From: 13-2-20CM-66-19 sp963824395
Lineage (GTDB): Bacteria > Pseudomonadota > Gammaproteobacteria > Steroidobacterales > Steroidobacteraceae
Reading direction: 5' to 3'
DNA length: 64,000 bases
Assembly (NCBI GenBank): GCA_963824395.1
Contig: CAWGPF010000001.1
Location: forward strand, 1,984,001-2,048,000
The stretch's first letter is position 1, and each line of letters starts with the position of its first letter. Below, piece after piece: positions 33,979 through 43,078 of this stretch. The translations under genes were made by a program, and so were the position numbers. Below the pieces are notes generated by a model that worked only from the letters and a program-made list of their open reading frames with translations, was not told where the DNA came from and ran no database searches.

Positions 33979-34101
33979 AGGAAACCGCTTTGGGACGGGC
34001 GAACCTGGGACGGCCACCTTGCCCGGGAGCGGGCACGGGATGCAACTCACCGCCGGTCGGTGCTGACCGGGTGCCGAAATTGCGCGGCGCCTGCCGCGGC
34101 T

Positions 34102-34121
34102 GTGACCATTCGGTGACATTC
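34102..34121 (+). promoter_or_regulatory. Tandem GTGACnATTC repeat upstream of hemA
   Basis: GTGACCATTC (34102-34111) and GTGACATTC (34113-34121) are direct repeats starting 11 bp apart, about 31 bp before the hemA ATG. One helical turn of spacing between direct repeats is the classic layout of OmpR/PhoB-family binding sites. An OmpR-family regulator is encoded inside the same operon (37816). The repeat is seen directly; its role as an operator is inference. Confidence 0.35.
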
Positions 34122-34152
34122 CCGGACCCCGCCGGCGCCTAAGCTGCGCGCC

Positions 34153-35433
34153 ATGCACCAGATCGGGGTGGTGGGGCTGTCTTATCGCCACGCGGGCGTG
34201 GAGGACGTCGCACGCCTGTCGCTGCCGCGCGCGGAGATCGTGGCGCATCTTGGGCAGCTGCGCGGGCGTCTGCGCGCCGCGGAGCTGCTGTACCTCGGCA
34301 CCTGTAACCGCGTCGAAGTGGTGTTCGCCACTGAGGACGGCACGGCCGCCGGGGATGCCCGCCACGACGTCTTCCGTGCGCTGACGGGGCGTGAGCCGGA
34401 CGCCGGTGAGGCCGCGCGCCTGTTGCGCGCCTGGACCGGGGAAGCTGCCGTCGAGCATCTGTTCCTGCTCGCCTGCGGGCTGGATTCTGCGCAGACCGGC
34501 GAGCAGGAGATCGCCGCCCAGCTGCGCGGCGCCTGGGAAGATGCCCGCAGCGCGCACACCAGCGGCCCGGTGCTCGACCGCCTGATGGGCGAGGCCCTCA
34601 CCATGGCGCGCCGCGTGCAGCGCATGTCTGGCGGGGTGCGCGCGCCCTCGCTCGGGGACCTGGCCGCCGACCGGGTGCTCAAGCACCTGCAGGGCCGCAA
34701 GGCGCGCGTGGCGCTCCTGGGCGTTTCGCCCATGACGCGCCGCTGCGCCAACCTCCTCGCCCAGGCCGCTGTGCCGACCCTCATCGTCAACCGCACCCTC
34801 GAGACTGCCGCAGAACTCGCGATGGCGGTCGGCGGGGAGGCGCTGTCACTCGAGCAGTTCAGGCGCGATCCTTCGGCGGTTGCCGCCCTGGTGCTCGCCG
34901 CGGGCGGCGGGGAGCCGGTGCTCGATGAGGCTGCGCTCGCACGTCTCAAGGAGCGCCCCGCCCTGCTCCTCATCGACTTTGGCGTGCCACCGAACGTGGA
35001 ACCTGAGGCCGCCCGGCGTGCCGGCGTGGCACGCGTGGGCATGTCAGACCTGATCGAGGCCGCCCAGGCGCGGCGGCTGGGCGAGCTGATGCGCTTAGCC
35101 CCGGTGCGAGCGGCGATCGACGAGCGCCTGGTGCACCTGCGCAGCGACCTGGCGACGCGCGCCTTCGGCCCGCGCCTGGCTCACCTGCGCGAGGCATTCG
35201 AGCAGATCGCGGCCGAAGAGGTGGCGCGTGCGCTCAGCCACGGGCTGCGTACACTGGATGAGGAGGAGCGCGGCCAGCTCGAGCGCCTCGCGGCGACCGT
35301 TGCCCACCGGCTGGCTCACCTGCCGCTCGCGGGCCTGCGGGCCGCGGCGCTGCACGCCGAACCGGACGCCCTGGAGGCGTTTTTTGCGGCCGCGCAGGCC
35401 GGCCGCCCCCGCACTGACACGGAAAAGACATGA
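34153..35433 (+). CDS. hemA: Glutamyl-tRNA reductase
   Basis: HemA reduces glutamyl-tRNA(Glu) with NADPH to glutamate-1-semialdehyde, the first committed step of C5-pathway haem synthesis. The 426-residue protein has the catalytic Cys51 in LYLGTCNRVEVVF, the substrate segment FLLACGLDSAQTGEQEI, the NADPH-binding strand VALLGVSPMTRRCANLL (a degenerate glycine-rich motif) and a C-terminal helical dimerisation region. The length is normal. It heads a coupled operon; its stop overlaps the hemL ATG (ATGA). Confidence 0.95.
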   Translation: MHQIGVVGLSYRHAGVEDVARLSLPRAEIVAHLGQLRGRLRAAELLYLGTCNRVEVVFATEDGTAAGDARHDVFRALTGREPDAGEAARLLRAWTGEAAVEHLFLLACGLDSAQTGEQEIAAQLRGAWEDARSAHTSGPVLDRLMGEALTMARRVQRMSGGVRAPSLGDLAADRVLKHLQGRKARVALLGVSPMTRRCANLLAQAAVPTLIVNRTLETAAELAMAVGGEALSLEQFRRDPSAVAALVLAAGGGEPVLDEAALARLKERPALLLIDFGVPPNVEPEAARRAGVARVGMSDLIEAAQARRLGELMRLAPVRAAIDERLVHLRSDLATRAFGPRLAHLREAFEQIAAEEVARALSHGLRTLDEEERGQLERLAATVAHRLAHLPLAGLRAAALHAEPDALEAFFAAAQAGRPRTDTEKT

Positions 35434-36743
35434 CCGATACCGTTCTCACAGAATCCCCGCACCCCCGTTCGGCCGAGCTGTTCGCGCGCGCCCAGCGCGT
35501 CATTCCCGGCGGCGTGAGCTCCCCGGTGCGCGCGTTCCGCGCGGTCGGCGGCACGCCGCTGTTCATCGCCCGCGGGGCGGGAGCGGAGGTGTTCGATGCC
35601 GACGGCGCGAGCTACCTCGACCTTGTGTGCTCCTGGGGGCCCCTGATCGCCGGCCATGCGCATCCGGCGGTGGTGGCCGCGGTGAGCGCCGCTCTCAGCC
35701 GCGGCACCACGTTCGGCGCGCCCTGCGAGGCGGAGGTGCAGCTCGCCGAGCGCGTCGTCGGCGCCTATCCGGCGCTCGAGCAGGTGCGCTTCGTGTCCTC
35801 GGGTACCGAGGCGGTCATGAGCGCGATCCGCCTGGCGCGCGCCTACACCGGACGCGACCTGATCGTGAAGTTCGCCGGCTGCTACCACGGCCACGCCGAT
35901 CACCTCCTGGTGGCGGCCGGCTCGGGGCTCGCCACGTTCGGGCGGCCCTCTTCGGCAGGGGTGCCGGAGGCCTTCACGGCCTGCACCTGCGTGCTGCCGC
36001 TGGACGATGAGGCGGCCGCGAAGGCGCTGTTCGCGCGCCAGGGCGCGCGCATCGCGGCCGTCATCATCGAACCGGTGCCGGCCAACCATGGCCTGCTGCT
36101 GCAGCGGCTTGAGTTCCTGCAGGCCCTGCGCACACTCACGCGCGAGCACGGCACGCTGCTCATATTCGATGAGGTGATCTCGGGCTTCCGCGTGGCGCGC
36201 GGTGGGGCGGCTGAGCTCCTCGGCATCACGCCCGATCTGGCCACCTTCGGCAAGGTCATCGGTGGTGGCATGCCGGTCGGCGCCTTCGGCGGACCACGCC
36301 GCATCATGGCGCGCCTGGCACCGGAAGGGGATACCTACCAGGCGGGCACGCTCTCGGGGAACCCGGTGGCCATGACTGCCGGCCTTGCCACGCTCGACAT
36401 CCTGGAGCGCAGCGATGGCTGGGCGCAGCTGGAGGCACTCGGCGCGCAGCTTGAGACGCTGGTGCGGCCGGTTCTGGCACGGGCACCCTTTCCCATGCAC
36501 TGGGTGCGGCAGGGGTCGCTTTTCTGGATGGCGCTGCATGAGGCGGGGGCGCCGCGCACCGCCGCGAGCCTGACCGAGCGCGAAAGCGCGCGCTTCGCGC
36601 GCCTCTTCCACGCCATGCTGGCGCGGGGCGTGTACCTGCCGCCGTCGGCCTACGAGGGCTGCTTCCTGTCGCTGGCGCACACGAGCGCGGATCTGACGCG
36701 CTTCGCGCAGGCGCTCGAGGACGCCCTCGCGAGCCTTGCATGA
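35430..36743 (+). CDS. hemL: Glutamate-1-semialdehyde 2,1-aminomutase
   Basis: This 437-residue PLP enzyme converts glutamate-1-semialdehyde to 5-aminolevulinate. VIPGGVSSPVRAFRAVGG is the family N-terminus, FVSSGTEAVMSAIRLAR binds the cofactor phosphate, LIFDEVISGFR carries the PLP-contacting Asp, and Lys275 in TFGKVIGGGMPVGAFGG forms the Schiff base. It overlaps hemA upstream and the histidine kinase downstream by 4 bp each, so the kinase is translated in tandem with a core metabolic enzyme. Confidence 0.96.
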   Translation: MTDTVLTESPHPRSAELFARAQRVIPGGVSSPVRAFRAVGGTPLFIARGAGAEVFDADGASYLDLVCSWGPLIAGHAHPAVVAAVSAALSRGTTFGAPCEAEVQLAERVVGAYPALEQVRFVSSGTEAVMSAIRLARAYTGRDLIVKFAGCYHGHADHLLVAAGSGLATFGRPSSAGVPEAFTACTCVLPLDDEAAAKALFARQGARIAAVIIEPVPANHGLLLQRLEFLQALRTLTREHGTLLIFDEVISGFRVARGGAAELLGITPDLATFGKVIGGGMPVGAFGGPRRIMARLAPEGDTYQAGTLSGNPVAMTAGLATLDILERSDGWAQLEALGAQLETLVRPVLARAPFPMHWVRQGSLFWMALHEAGAPRTAASLTERESARFARLFHAMLARGVYLPPSAYEGCFLSLAHTSADLTRFAQALEDALASLA

Positions 36744-37819
36744 AATCGACCCGCGTCTTCCAGCTCACCACACTCGCCCTGGTGCTGGTGGCGGTGGTGC
36801 AGGTCGGCTGGTGGCTGTTTGACCAGCGCAGCTACGCGCGCCAGTCAGTGGCCGCGGCACGCACGGCCTACACTGAGCAGACAGCCGCCGCGCAGGCGCT
36901 GCTGGATGCGGGCACGGATGCCGCGCGCGTGCAGTCGCTGCTGCCGAAGATCGTGGTCAGCGACGGACGCGCCGCACTGGCACCGGCGGTGGCGGCGGCG
37001 CTCGCCGACGAGGAGGCTGGCCGGCAGCGCCAGTACGCCTGGGAGGGCGCATTCTTCCTGGTGGCGCTTGGGCTGTGCATCGCAGTGATCGCGCGCGCAT
37101 TGCGCGCCGAGCAGCGCGTGCTCGAGGAACAGGACAGTTTCCTCGCGCTGGTGTCGCATCAGTTCAAGACGCCGCTCGCCAGCCTGCAGCTGTCGCTCGA
37201 GACGCTCGCGCTGCGCACCCCGCCCCCGGAGCGCGCGCGCGTGCTCACCGACCGCATGCTCGCCGATCTTGCGCGCATGGAGCTCATGGTGACGCAGATC
37301 CTGGAGAGCGCGCGCCTGGAGCGTGGGCGGGCGCACTTCCGGCCCGAGTCCCTGCAGCTCGCCGCAGCCGTGGGCCGCGTGGTCACGCAGCTCGAGGAGC
37401 GCGCCCGCAGTGCGAAGGTCGCGATCACGAGCACCATCGATCCGCAGCTGTGTGTCATGAGCGATCCCCTGGCGCTCGATGTCGTGGTGCGCAACGTGCT
37501 CGAGAACGCGCTCGCAGCGCTGGCCCCGCTCGGCAGCGGCAGCGTTGCCATCAGCGCCCGCGCCCTGGGAGCCGAGGTGGAGCTCGAGGTACGCGACAGC
37601 GGCGTGGGATTCGCAGCGGCCGACGGTGCGCGGCTCTTCGAGAAGTTCACCCGCCTGCATCCGGGCGGCAGCAACTACTACGGCACCGGACTCGGCCTGT
37701 TCATCGTGCGCCGCCTCATGGAGCTCGCGCACGGCCGCGTGAGCGCTGAGAGCGAAGGGCAGGGGCGCGGGGCGCGCTTCGTGCTCGCCTGGCCGGCTGC
37801 CCCGGGAGCGCAGCCATGA
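36740..37819 (+). CDS. Sensor histidine kinase embedded in the haem operon
   Basis: This 359-residue inner-membrane kinase has TM1 (about 8-26), a short periplasmic loop of about 75 residues, TM2 (about 103-121), phosphoacceptor His140 in LVSHQFKTPLASLQLS, and ATPase boxes VVRNVLENALAAL, RDSGVGF and YYGTGLGLFIV. There is no HAMP domain. It overlaps hemL and its response regulator by 4 bp each. Similar kinase-regulator pairs in haem clusters are known to me only vaguely. A role in sensing haem, porphyrin or redox state is inferred purely from position. Confidence 0.93.
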   Translation: MKSTRVFQLTTLALVLVAVVQVGWWLFDQRSYARQSVAAARTAYTEQTAAAQALLDAGTDAARVQSLLPKIVVSDGRAALAPAVAAALADEEAGRQRQYAWEGAFFLVALGLCIAVIARALRAEQRVLEEQDSFLALVSHQFKTPLASLQLSLETLALRTPPPERARVLTDRMLADLARMELMVTQILESARLERGRAHFRPESLQLAAAVGRVVTQLEERARSAKVAITSTIDPQLCVMSDPLALDVVVRNVLENALAALAPLGSGSVAISARALGAEVELEVRDSGVGFAAADGARLFEKFTRLHPGGSNYYGTGLGLFIVRRLMELAHGRVSAESEGQGRGARFVLAWPAAPGAQP

Positions 37820-38538
37820 GTGCAGGCGCGCCGCACATCCTCGTGGTCGAGGACGATCCGCACCTTGCGGCCGGGGTCATCGAGAACCTGCGCGCCGAAG
37901 GGTATGAGGTGAGTGCCAGCGCCGATGGCGAACAGGCGCTCGGCTGGCTCAGGGGCGCGAACTGCGCGCTCATCGTGCTGGACGTCATGCTGCCCGGGAT
38001 CGATGGCTTTGCGGTGTGCCGCACGCTGCGCGAGCAGGGCAACAATACCCCGGTGCTGTTCCTCACCGCGCGCGGGGATCCTGCGGACCGCGTGCGCGGG
38101 CTGGAGTCCGGTGGCGATGATTACCTGGCGAAGCCCTTTCATCTGCAGGAGCTGCTGCTGCGGGTGCGCGCCATCATCCGCCGCTGGGACTGGTATCGCA
38201 GCGTCTCGGATACCGCCGCGACCGCGCTCCTCACCTTCGGCGGCAACGAAGTCGACTTCCGCGCTTTCCGGGCGCGCAGCTGGAACGGGGAATCCCAGGA
38301 GCTCACCGAGAAGGAGGCCATGATCCTCAAGGTGCTCGCCGAGCACGGCGGCGAGATCGTCTCGCGCGAGGACCTGTTGGAAAAGGTGTGGGGGTACGAC
38401 GTCTTCCCGTCCACCCGCACCGTGGACAACTTCATTCTGCGACTGCGTAAGCGCTTCGAGCGCGACCCGGCCAGCCCGAAACACTTCCTCACGGTGTGGG
38501 GAGTGGGCTACCGCTTCCTGAAGGACGGTGGCTCATGA
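37816..38538 (+). CDS. OmpR-family response regulator embedded in the haem operon
   Basis: The 240-residue regulator has an N-terminal receiver (ILVVEDDPHLAAG, phosphoacceptor Asp56 in LIVLDVMLPGIDG, Lys in DDYLAKPFHLQE). A C-terminal winged helix (LTEKEAMILKVLAEHGGEIV then TVDNFILRLRKRFE) follows. Its ATG overlaps the kinase stop and its TGA overlaps the hemC ATG. It is the natural candidate to bind the 11-bp-phased direct repeat upstream of hemA, giving feedback control of the operon (inference). Confidence 0.94.
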   Translation: MSAGAPHILVVEDDPHLAAGVIENLRAEGYEVSASADGEQALGWLRGANCALIVLDVMLPGIDGFAVCRTLREQGNNTPVLFLTARGDPADRVRGLESGGDDYLAKPFHLQELLLRVRAIIRRWDWYRSVSDTAATALLTFGGNEVDFRAFRARSWNGESQELTEKEAMILKVLAEHGGEIVSREDLLEKVWGYDVFPSTRTVDNFILRLRKRFERDPASPKHFLTVWGVGYRFLKDGGS

Positions 38539-39488
38539 GCGCGCGCCCGCTGCGCATCGGCACGCGCGCCTCGGCGCTCGCGCTGTGGCAGGCAAACCAC
38601 GTCAAGGCGCTGCTGGAGCGCGGCCCGGGCGGCGGCCCGGTGGATCTCGTGCACATCAAGACCGCAGGCGACCTGCAGACGCAGGTGCCGCTGTGGCAGG
38701 CCGGCGGCCGCGCATTCTTCACCAAGGAAATCGACCGGGCGCTGCTGGAGGGCAGCGTGGATCTCGCGGTCCACAGCCTGAAGGATCTGGCCACGTCTCT
38801 CGATGCGGGGTTGCTGCTGGCCGCGACGCTGCCGCGCGCGGATGCCCGCGATGCCTTCCTCAGCCGCAGCGGCGCGACGCTCGCGGATCTGCCGTCCGGT
38901 GCGCGCGTCGGCACGAGCAGCCTCAGGCGCCGTGCCTTTCTCGCACGCGCCCGGCCGGACCTGCAGCACACGGAGCTGCGCGGCAACGTGCCGACGCGCG
39001 TGGAACGGCTGCGGCAGGGGGACTACGACGCCGTCATCCTCGCCGCCGCCGGACTTGAGCGCCTGGATTTAAGCGGCGCGATCACCGAATACCTCGCACC
39101 GGAGGTGTTTCCGCCGGCGGTCTCCCAGGGCATCATCGGCATCTGCGCCCGCGCGGCGGATGCCGCGACGCTGGCGCGGCTGCTGCCCTTGGATGACCGC
39201 GAAGCGCGTCTTGCGGCAACCGCCGAGCGCGCGCTGCTGAAGCACCTGGAGGGGGGCTGTCAGGTGCCCCTCGGTGCCTTTGCACGCGTCAACGACCGGC
39301 TGCTGCACCTCGAGGCCACGGTGTGCGCGCTCGATGGCCGGCGCCACGTGGCCGGCGCGGGGTCCGCGCCCGCCGCCGTCGCGGACGCGGTGGCACTCGG
39401 TCAGCGGGTCGCCGAAGATCTCCTGGCGCGCGGTGCCGGGGCGCTGATCGCGCAGGAGCGCGGCCGGCTTGGGGTGTCCGCACCGTGA
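38535..39488 (+). CDS. hemC: Hydroxymethylbilane synthase (porphobilinogen deaminase)
   Basis: HemC condenses four porphobilinogens into linear hydroxymethylbilane. The 317-residue protein has RIGTRASALALWQAN, the catalytic Asp in SVDLAVHSLKDLAT, GTSSLRRRAFL, the ELRGNVPTRVERL substrate contacts, and Cys242 in LEGGCQVPLGAF, which carries the dipyrromethane cofactor. The ATG at 38535 overlaps the regulator stop; a slightly longer open frame from 38496 has no similarity. Its stop overlaps the hemD GTG (GTGA). Confidence 0.96.
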   Translation: MSARPLRIGTRASALALWQANHVKALLERGPGGGPVDLVHIKTAGDLQTQVPLWQAGGRAFFTKEIDRALLEGSVDLAVHSLKDLATSLDAGLLLAATLPRADARDAFLSRSGATLADLPSGARVGTSSLRRRAFLARARPDLQHTELRGNVPTRVERLRQGDYDAVILAAAGLERLDLSGAITEYLAPEVFPPAVSQGIIGICARAADAATLARLLPLDDREARLAATAERALLKHLEGGCQVPLGAFARVNDRLLHLEATVCALDGRRHVAGAGSAPAAVADAVALGQRVAEDLLARGAGALIAQERGRLGVSAP

Positions 39489-40255
39489 GCAGCGCCGCGC
39501 CTACGCGGGCCGTGGTCGTGACGCGGGACGAAGCCCCCGACGGGCCGCTCAGCCGCGAACTGCGGGACTTAGGCCTCACCGTCCTCGTGTGGCCGGCGGT
39601 GAGCGTGACGCGCGCGGATCCGGGCGCCCTGCGCGCCGCGCTCGCCGGCGCCGCTGGCTTTGACTGGATCGTCTTTGCCAGCCGCCACGCGGTGGCCGCC
39701 GTCCTCGCCGAGCTGGCCCGGCCGCCCGCGGGCGTCAAAGTCGCCGCCATCGGCAGCGCGACCGCCCAGGTATTGAAGCAGCGCGGCTGGCCGGTGGATC
39801 TGGTCCCGGACGAGGCCAGCGCCGCCGCGCTGGTGCAGGCCTTCGCGGGGCACCCGCAGCCTAAGCGCCCGCCGCTGCGGATCCTCTACCCGGCGAGCTC
39901 GCGGGCGCTGCCGACACTCGCCGCGGGCCTGCGGCAGCTGGGCGCCGAGGTCGTGCAGGTCGAGGCGTACCGCACCGAGCGCGCGCCGCTGGATGTCGAG
40001 GGCTGCCGCGACTGGATCGCGCGCGAGGCGGTCGGCGCGGTGACCTTCACCAGCCCTTCCGCGGTCGATGAGCTCGCGCGCGCCCTGGGGGAGGAGGATT
40101 TCGCGCACCTCATGAACACCGCCGCCTCCGTGACGATCGGCCGCACCACCGCGCGCGCGCTCAGCGCCCGCGGCCACAACCCCGTGGTCGCCGCCTCCGC
40201 CACGCTCGCGGCAGTCGCCGCGGCCACCCTTCGCGTCATGCAGTCGAGAACCTAA
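39485..40255 (+). CDS. hemD: Uroporphyrinogen-III synthase
   Basis: HemD cyclises hydroxymethylbilane with inversion of ring D. The family is poorly conserved; the support is the position right after hemC, the 256-residue length and weak signatures: VVVTRDEAP at the N-terminus, FDWIVFASRHAVAAVL, VAAIGSATAQVLKQRG, VEAYRTERAP and VTFTSPSAVDELARAL. The GTG at 39485 overlaps the hemC stop. It is followed by hemB after a 2 bp gap. No membrane tail (HemX fusion) is present. Confidence 0.9.
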   Translation: MSSAAPTRAVVVTRDEAPDGPLSRELRDLGLTVLVWPAVSVTRADPGALRAALAGAAGFDWIVFASRHAVAAVLAELARPPAGVKVAAIGSATAQVLKQRGWPVDLVPDEASAAALVQAFAGHPQPKRPPLRILYPASSRALPTLAAGLRQLGAEVVQVEAYRTERAPLDVEGCRDWIAREAVGAVTFTSPSAVDELARALGEEDFAHLMNTAASVTIGRTTARALSARGHNPVVAASATLAAVAAATLRVMQSRT

Positions 40256-40257
40256 TC

Positions 40258-41236
40258 ATGGAATCACTTACGTCACGTCCGCGCCGCACCCGCCAGTCTG
40301 ACCTGTGGCGGCGCATGGTGCGCGAGACGCACCTGCGGCCCGAAGGCCTCGTATACCCGATGTTCGTCGTGCCCGGCCGCGGCCAGCGCCGCGCCGTGCA
40401 GAGCATGCCGGGCATCTTTCAGTTCTCGGTCGACGAGGCGGTCAAGCATGCGCGCAGCGTCGCAACGCTGGGGGTCAGCGCGGTGCTGCTGTTCGCGGCC
40501 CCCGAGCACAAGGACCCGCAGGCGAGCGATGCGCTCGACCCCAAGGGCCTCGCCGCGCAGGCGATCAGCGCGATCAAGGAGGCCTGTCCTGAGCTCATGG
40601 TGTGGGCGGATGTGTGCCTGTGCGGGGCGACCGATCATGGGCACTGCGGTCATGTCCTGGCCGGCGGCGTCATCGACAATGACAGCTCGGTGGCAACGCT
40701 TGCGCAGGTGGCCCTCAACTACGCGCGCGCGGGGGCCGACGCGGTGGCACCGAGTGACATGATGGACGGGCGCGTCGGCGCCATGCGGGCGCTGCTGGAT
40801 GCGAGCGGCAAGTCGAGCGACGCCGATCGTGGCCTACGCGGCCAAGTATGCCTCCTCCTTCTACGGCCCGTTCCGCGAGGCGGCCGAGTCCGCGCCCGCC
40901 TTCGGCGACCGGCGTTCCTACCAGATGGACCCGGCCAATGCCCGTGAGGCGCTGCGCGAGGTGCTGCTGGACGTGGAGGAGGGCGCCGATCTCGTCATGG
41001 TCAAGCCCGCCGGCCCCTATCTGGATGTGATCCGCCAGGTGCGCGATGCGGTGCGCGTGCCGGTGGTCGCCTATCAGGTGTCCGGGGAATTCAGCCTCAT
41101 CAAGGCCGCCGCCGAGCGCGGCTGGATCGATGAGCGCTCCGCGGTGCTCGAGACGGTCACCGGCATCCGCCGCGCCGGAGCCGACCTCATCATCAGCTAC
41201 TTCGCCCCCGAAGTCGTGCAGTGGCTGCGTCCATGA
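40258..41236 (+). pseudogene. hemB: Delta-aminolevulinic acid dehydratase gene with a +1 frameshift
   Basis: HemB condenses two 5-aminolevulinates to porphobilinogen. The first frame (from the ATG at 40258) includes the zinc-cysteine segment WADVCLCGATDHGHCGHV and DAVAPSDMMDGRVGAMRALL, then loses similarity after GKSS. Similarity resumes in the next frame with TPIVAYAAKYASSFYGPFRE (active-site Lys) and LVMVKPAGPYLDVI. One extra base near 40819 (the G after GAGC) accounts for the break; without it the protein is 325 residues, the normal length. As written the reading is truncated at 40947. In an essential pathway a sequencing or assembly error is the simplest explanation; a genuine mutation or recoding cannot be excluded. 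The stop overlaps the hemE ATG. Confidence 0.9.
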
Positions 41237-42261
41237 GTGCACCGGCTGCGAGTGCGTTCCTGGCGGCCTGCCGGCGCGAGCCGAGTGCGCACCGGCCGAT
41301 CTGGATCATGCGCCAGGCCGGACGCTACCTGCCCGAGTACCGCGCGCTGCGCGCCAAGGTCGATTTCGAGACCCTGACGCGCACGCCGGAGCTCGCCTGC
41401 GAGGTCACGCTGCAGCCACTGCGGCGCTTTGAACTCGATGCCGCCATCCTCTTCAGCGACATCATGACCCCGCTGCAGGGAATGGGGGTCGATCTGAAGT
41501 TCGAGCCCGGACCGGTGGTGGCGCAGCCGATCCGTACGCTGGCGCAGATCGAGGCGCTGCCGCCCCTCTTGCCCGAGCGCGACGTGCCCTTCGTACTGGA
41601 GACGATCCGCCAGGTACGCGCCGGCGTGCCGCGCGGCGTGCCGCTCATCGGCTTCGCCGGCGCACCCTTCACGCTCCTGTGCTACCTCGTGTGCGGCAAG
41701 CCGTCCAAGGAGTTCGGCGCCGCGCGCGCTTTCCTCTACGCGCAGCCGCAGGCCGCACAGCGGCTGCTCATGCATCTGGCGGACGCGATGGCGGCGTACC
41801 TTCGCGCCCAGGCGGCCGCCGGCGCGCAGGCCCTCATGCTCTTTGAGTCGTGGGCGGGGTTGCTCGCGCCGCCGCAGTTCAGCGAGTTCGCCCTCGCCGC
41901 GGTGCGCCGCACCGCGGCGCAGCTGCGCAGCACCGGCGTGCCTCTCATTTATTACGTCAATCAGGGCTCCGCGCTCATGTCTTCCGTGGCGGACCTCGAC
42001 GTCGATGTCATCGGCGTCGACTGGCGCTCGCCGCTGGCCGAAGTGCGCCGCACGCTGGGACCGGGGAAGGCGGTGCAGGGCAATCTTGATCCGGCGGCGC
42101 TGTTCGCCTCACCCGCGGACCTGCAGCGCCAGGTCGATGCGCTGCTCGAGCAGGCCGGTGACGCGCCCGGGCATATCGTCAACCTCGGCCACGGTATCTG
42201 GCCGGACACCGATCCTGCGGCGGTCGCGCGCCTGGTCGACTACGTCCATGAGCGACGCTGA
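41233..42261 (+). CDS. hemE: Uroporphyrinogen decarboxylase
   Basis: HemE removes four acetate carboxyls from uroporphyrinogen III to give coproporphyrinogen III. The 342-residue protein has the family signatures RPIWIMRQAGRYLPEYR, the catalytic Asp in AAILFSDIMTPLQGMG, GFAGAPFTLLCYLV and VNLGHGIWPDTDP. The ATG at 41233 overlaps the hemB stop (ATGA); an upstream in-frame start at 41221 is less likely. It overlaps hemF by 14 bp. Confidence 0.96.
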   Translation: MSAPAASAFLAACRREPSAHRPIWIMRQAGRYLPEYRALRAKVDFETLTRTPELACEVTLQPLRRFELDAAILFSDIMTPLQGMGVDLKFEPGPVVAQPIRTLAQIEALPPLLPERDVPFVLETIRQVRAGVPRGVPLIGFAGAPFTLLCYLVCGKPSKEFGAARAFLYAQPQAAQRLLMHLADAMAAYLRAQAAAGAQALMLFESWAGLLAPPQFSEFALAAVRRTAAQLRSTGVPLIYYVNQGSALMSSVADLDVDVIGVDWRSPLAEVRRTLGPGKAVQGNLDPAALFASPADLQRQVDALLEQAGDAPGHIVNLGHGIWPDTDPAAVARLVDYVHERR

Positions 42262-43078
42262 AGACCTCTCCGGCAGCGCGGTCGCGTTCTTCCGCGACCT
42301 GCAGCGGCGCATCTGTGCCGCGTTCGAGGCCTTCGAGCCCGAGGCGCGCTTCGAGGTGCGCAGCTGGGCGAAGCCGGCGGGCCATCGCCTTGAGGGCGGG
42401 GGCGAATCGCGTGCACTGCGCGGCCGGGTATTCGAGAAGGTCGGGGTCAACGTGAGCCACGTATGGGGGACGCTTGCGAGCGAGGCGCACGCCCAGGTGG
42501 CCGGCGCGCGCGAGTCGCAGGGGCGCTTCGTCGCCTGCGGCATTTCCCTCGTGGCCCACATGGTCAATCCCTACGTGCCCGCAGTGCACATGAACCTGCG
42601 TTACCTGAAGACCAGCAAGGCCTGGTTCGGTGGTGGCTCCGATCTCACGCCCACCTTCCCGTCCGAGGAGGACACGCGCGACTTTCACGCGGCGCTCAAG
42701 GCCGCCTGCGATACCTACCGGCCGGACGCGTATGCCGAGTTCAAGGCCTGGTGTGACCGCTATTTCTATCTGCCGCACCGGCAGGAGGCGCGCGGCGTGG
42801 GCGGCATCTTCTTCGACGACCTCGCCAGCGCCGCGCCGCAGGCCGACTACGCATTCGTGCGCGCCGTCGGGGAAGCGTTCCTTCAGGTGTACCCGCAGCT
42901 CGTGGCGCGCCGCAAGGACACGCCCTTCGATGCCGAGGCGCGCGAGCGGCTCCTTTACAAGCGCGGCCGCTACGTCGAGTTCAACCTGGTCTACGACCGG
43001 GGCACGAAGTTCGGCTTCCAGACGGACGCCGACCCGGAGGCCTATCTGATGAGCTTGCCGCCCGTCGTGAAGTGGTGA
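42248..43078 (+). CDS. hemF: Oxygen-dependent coproporphyrinogen III oxidase
   Basis: HemF oxidatively decarboxylates coproporphyrinogen III to protoporphyrinogen IX using O2, which implies an aerobic lifestyle. The 276-residue protein is on the short side of the family (about 300). VFEKVGVNVSHVWG, PAVHMNLRYL, WFGGGSDLTPTFP, RGVGGIFFDDL and GRYVEFNLVYDRGTKFG are diagnostic. It is the last gene of the haem operon. A possible small gene on the opposite strand overlaps its last 37 bp. Confidence 0.95.
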   Translation: MSDAEDLSGSAVAFFRDLQRRICAAFEAFEPEARFEVRSWAKPAGHRLEGGGESRALRGRVFEKVGVNVSHVWGTLASEAHAQVAGARESQGRFVACGISLVAHMVNPYVPAVHMNLRYLKTSKAWFGGGSDLTPTFPSEEDTRDFHAALKAACDTYRPDAYAEFKAWCDRYFYLPHRQEARGVGGIFFDDLASAAPQADYAFVRAVGEAFLQVYPQLVARRKDTPFDAEARERLLYKRGRYVEFNLVYDRGTKFGFQTDADPEAYLMSLPPVVKW

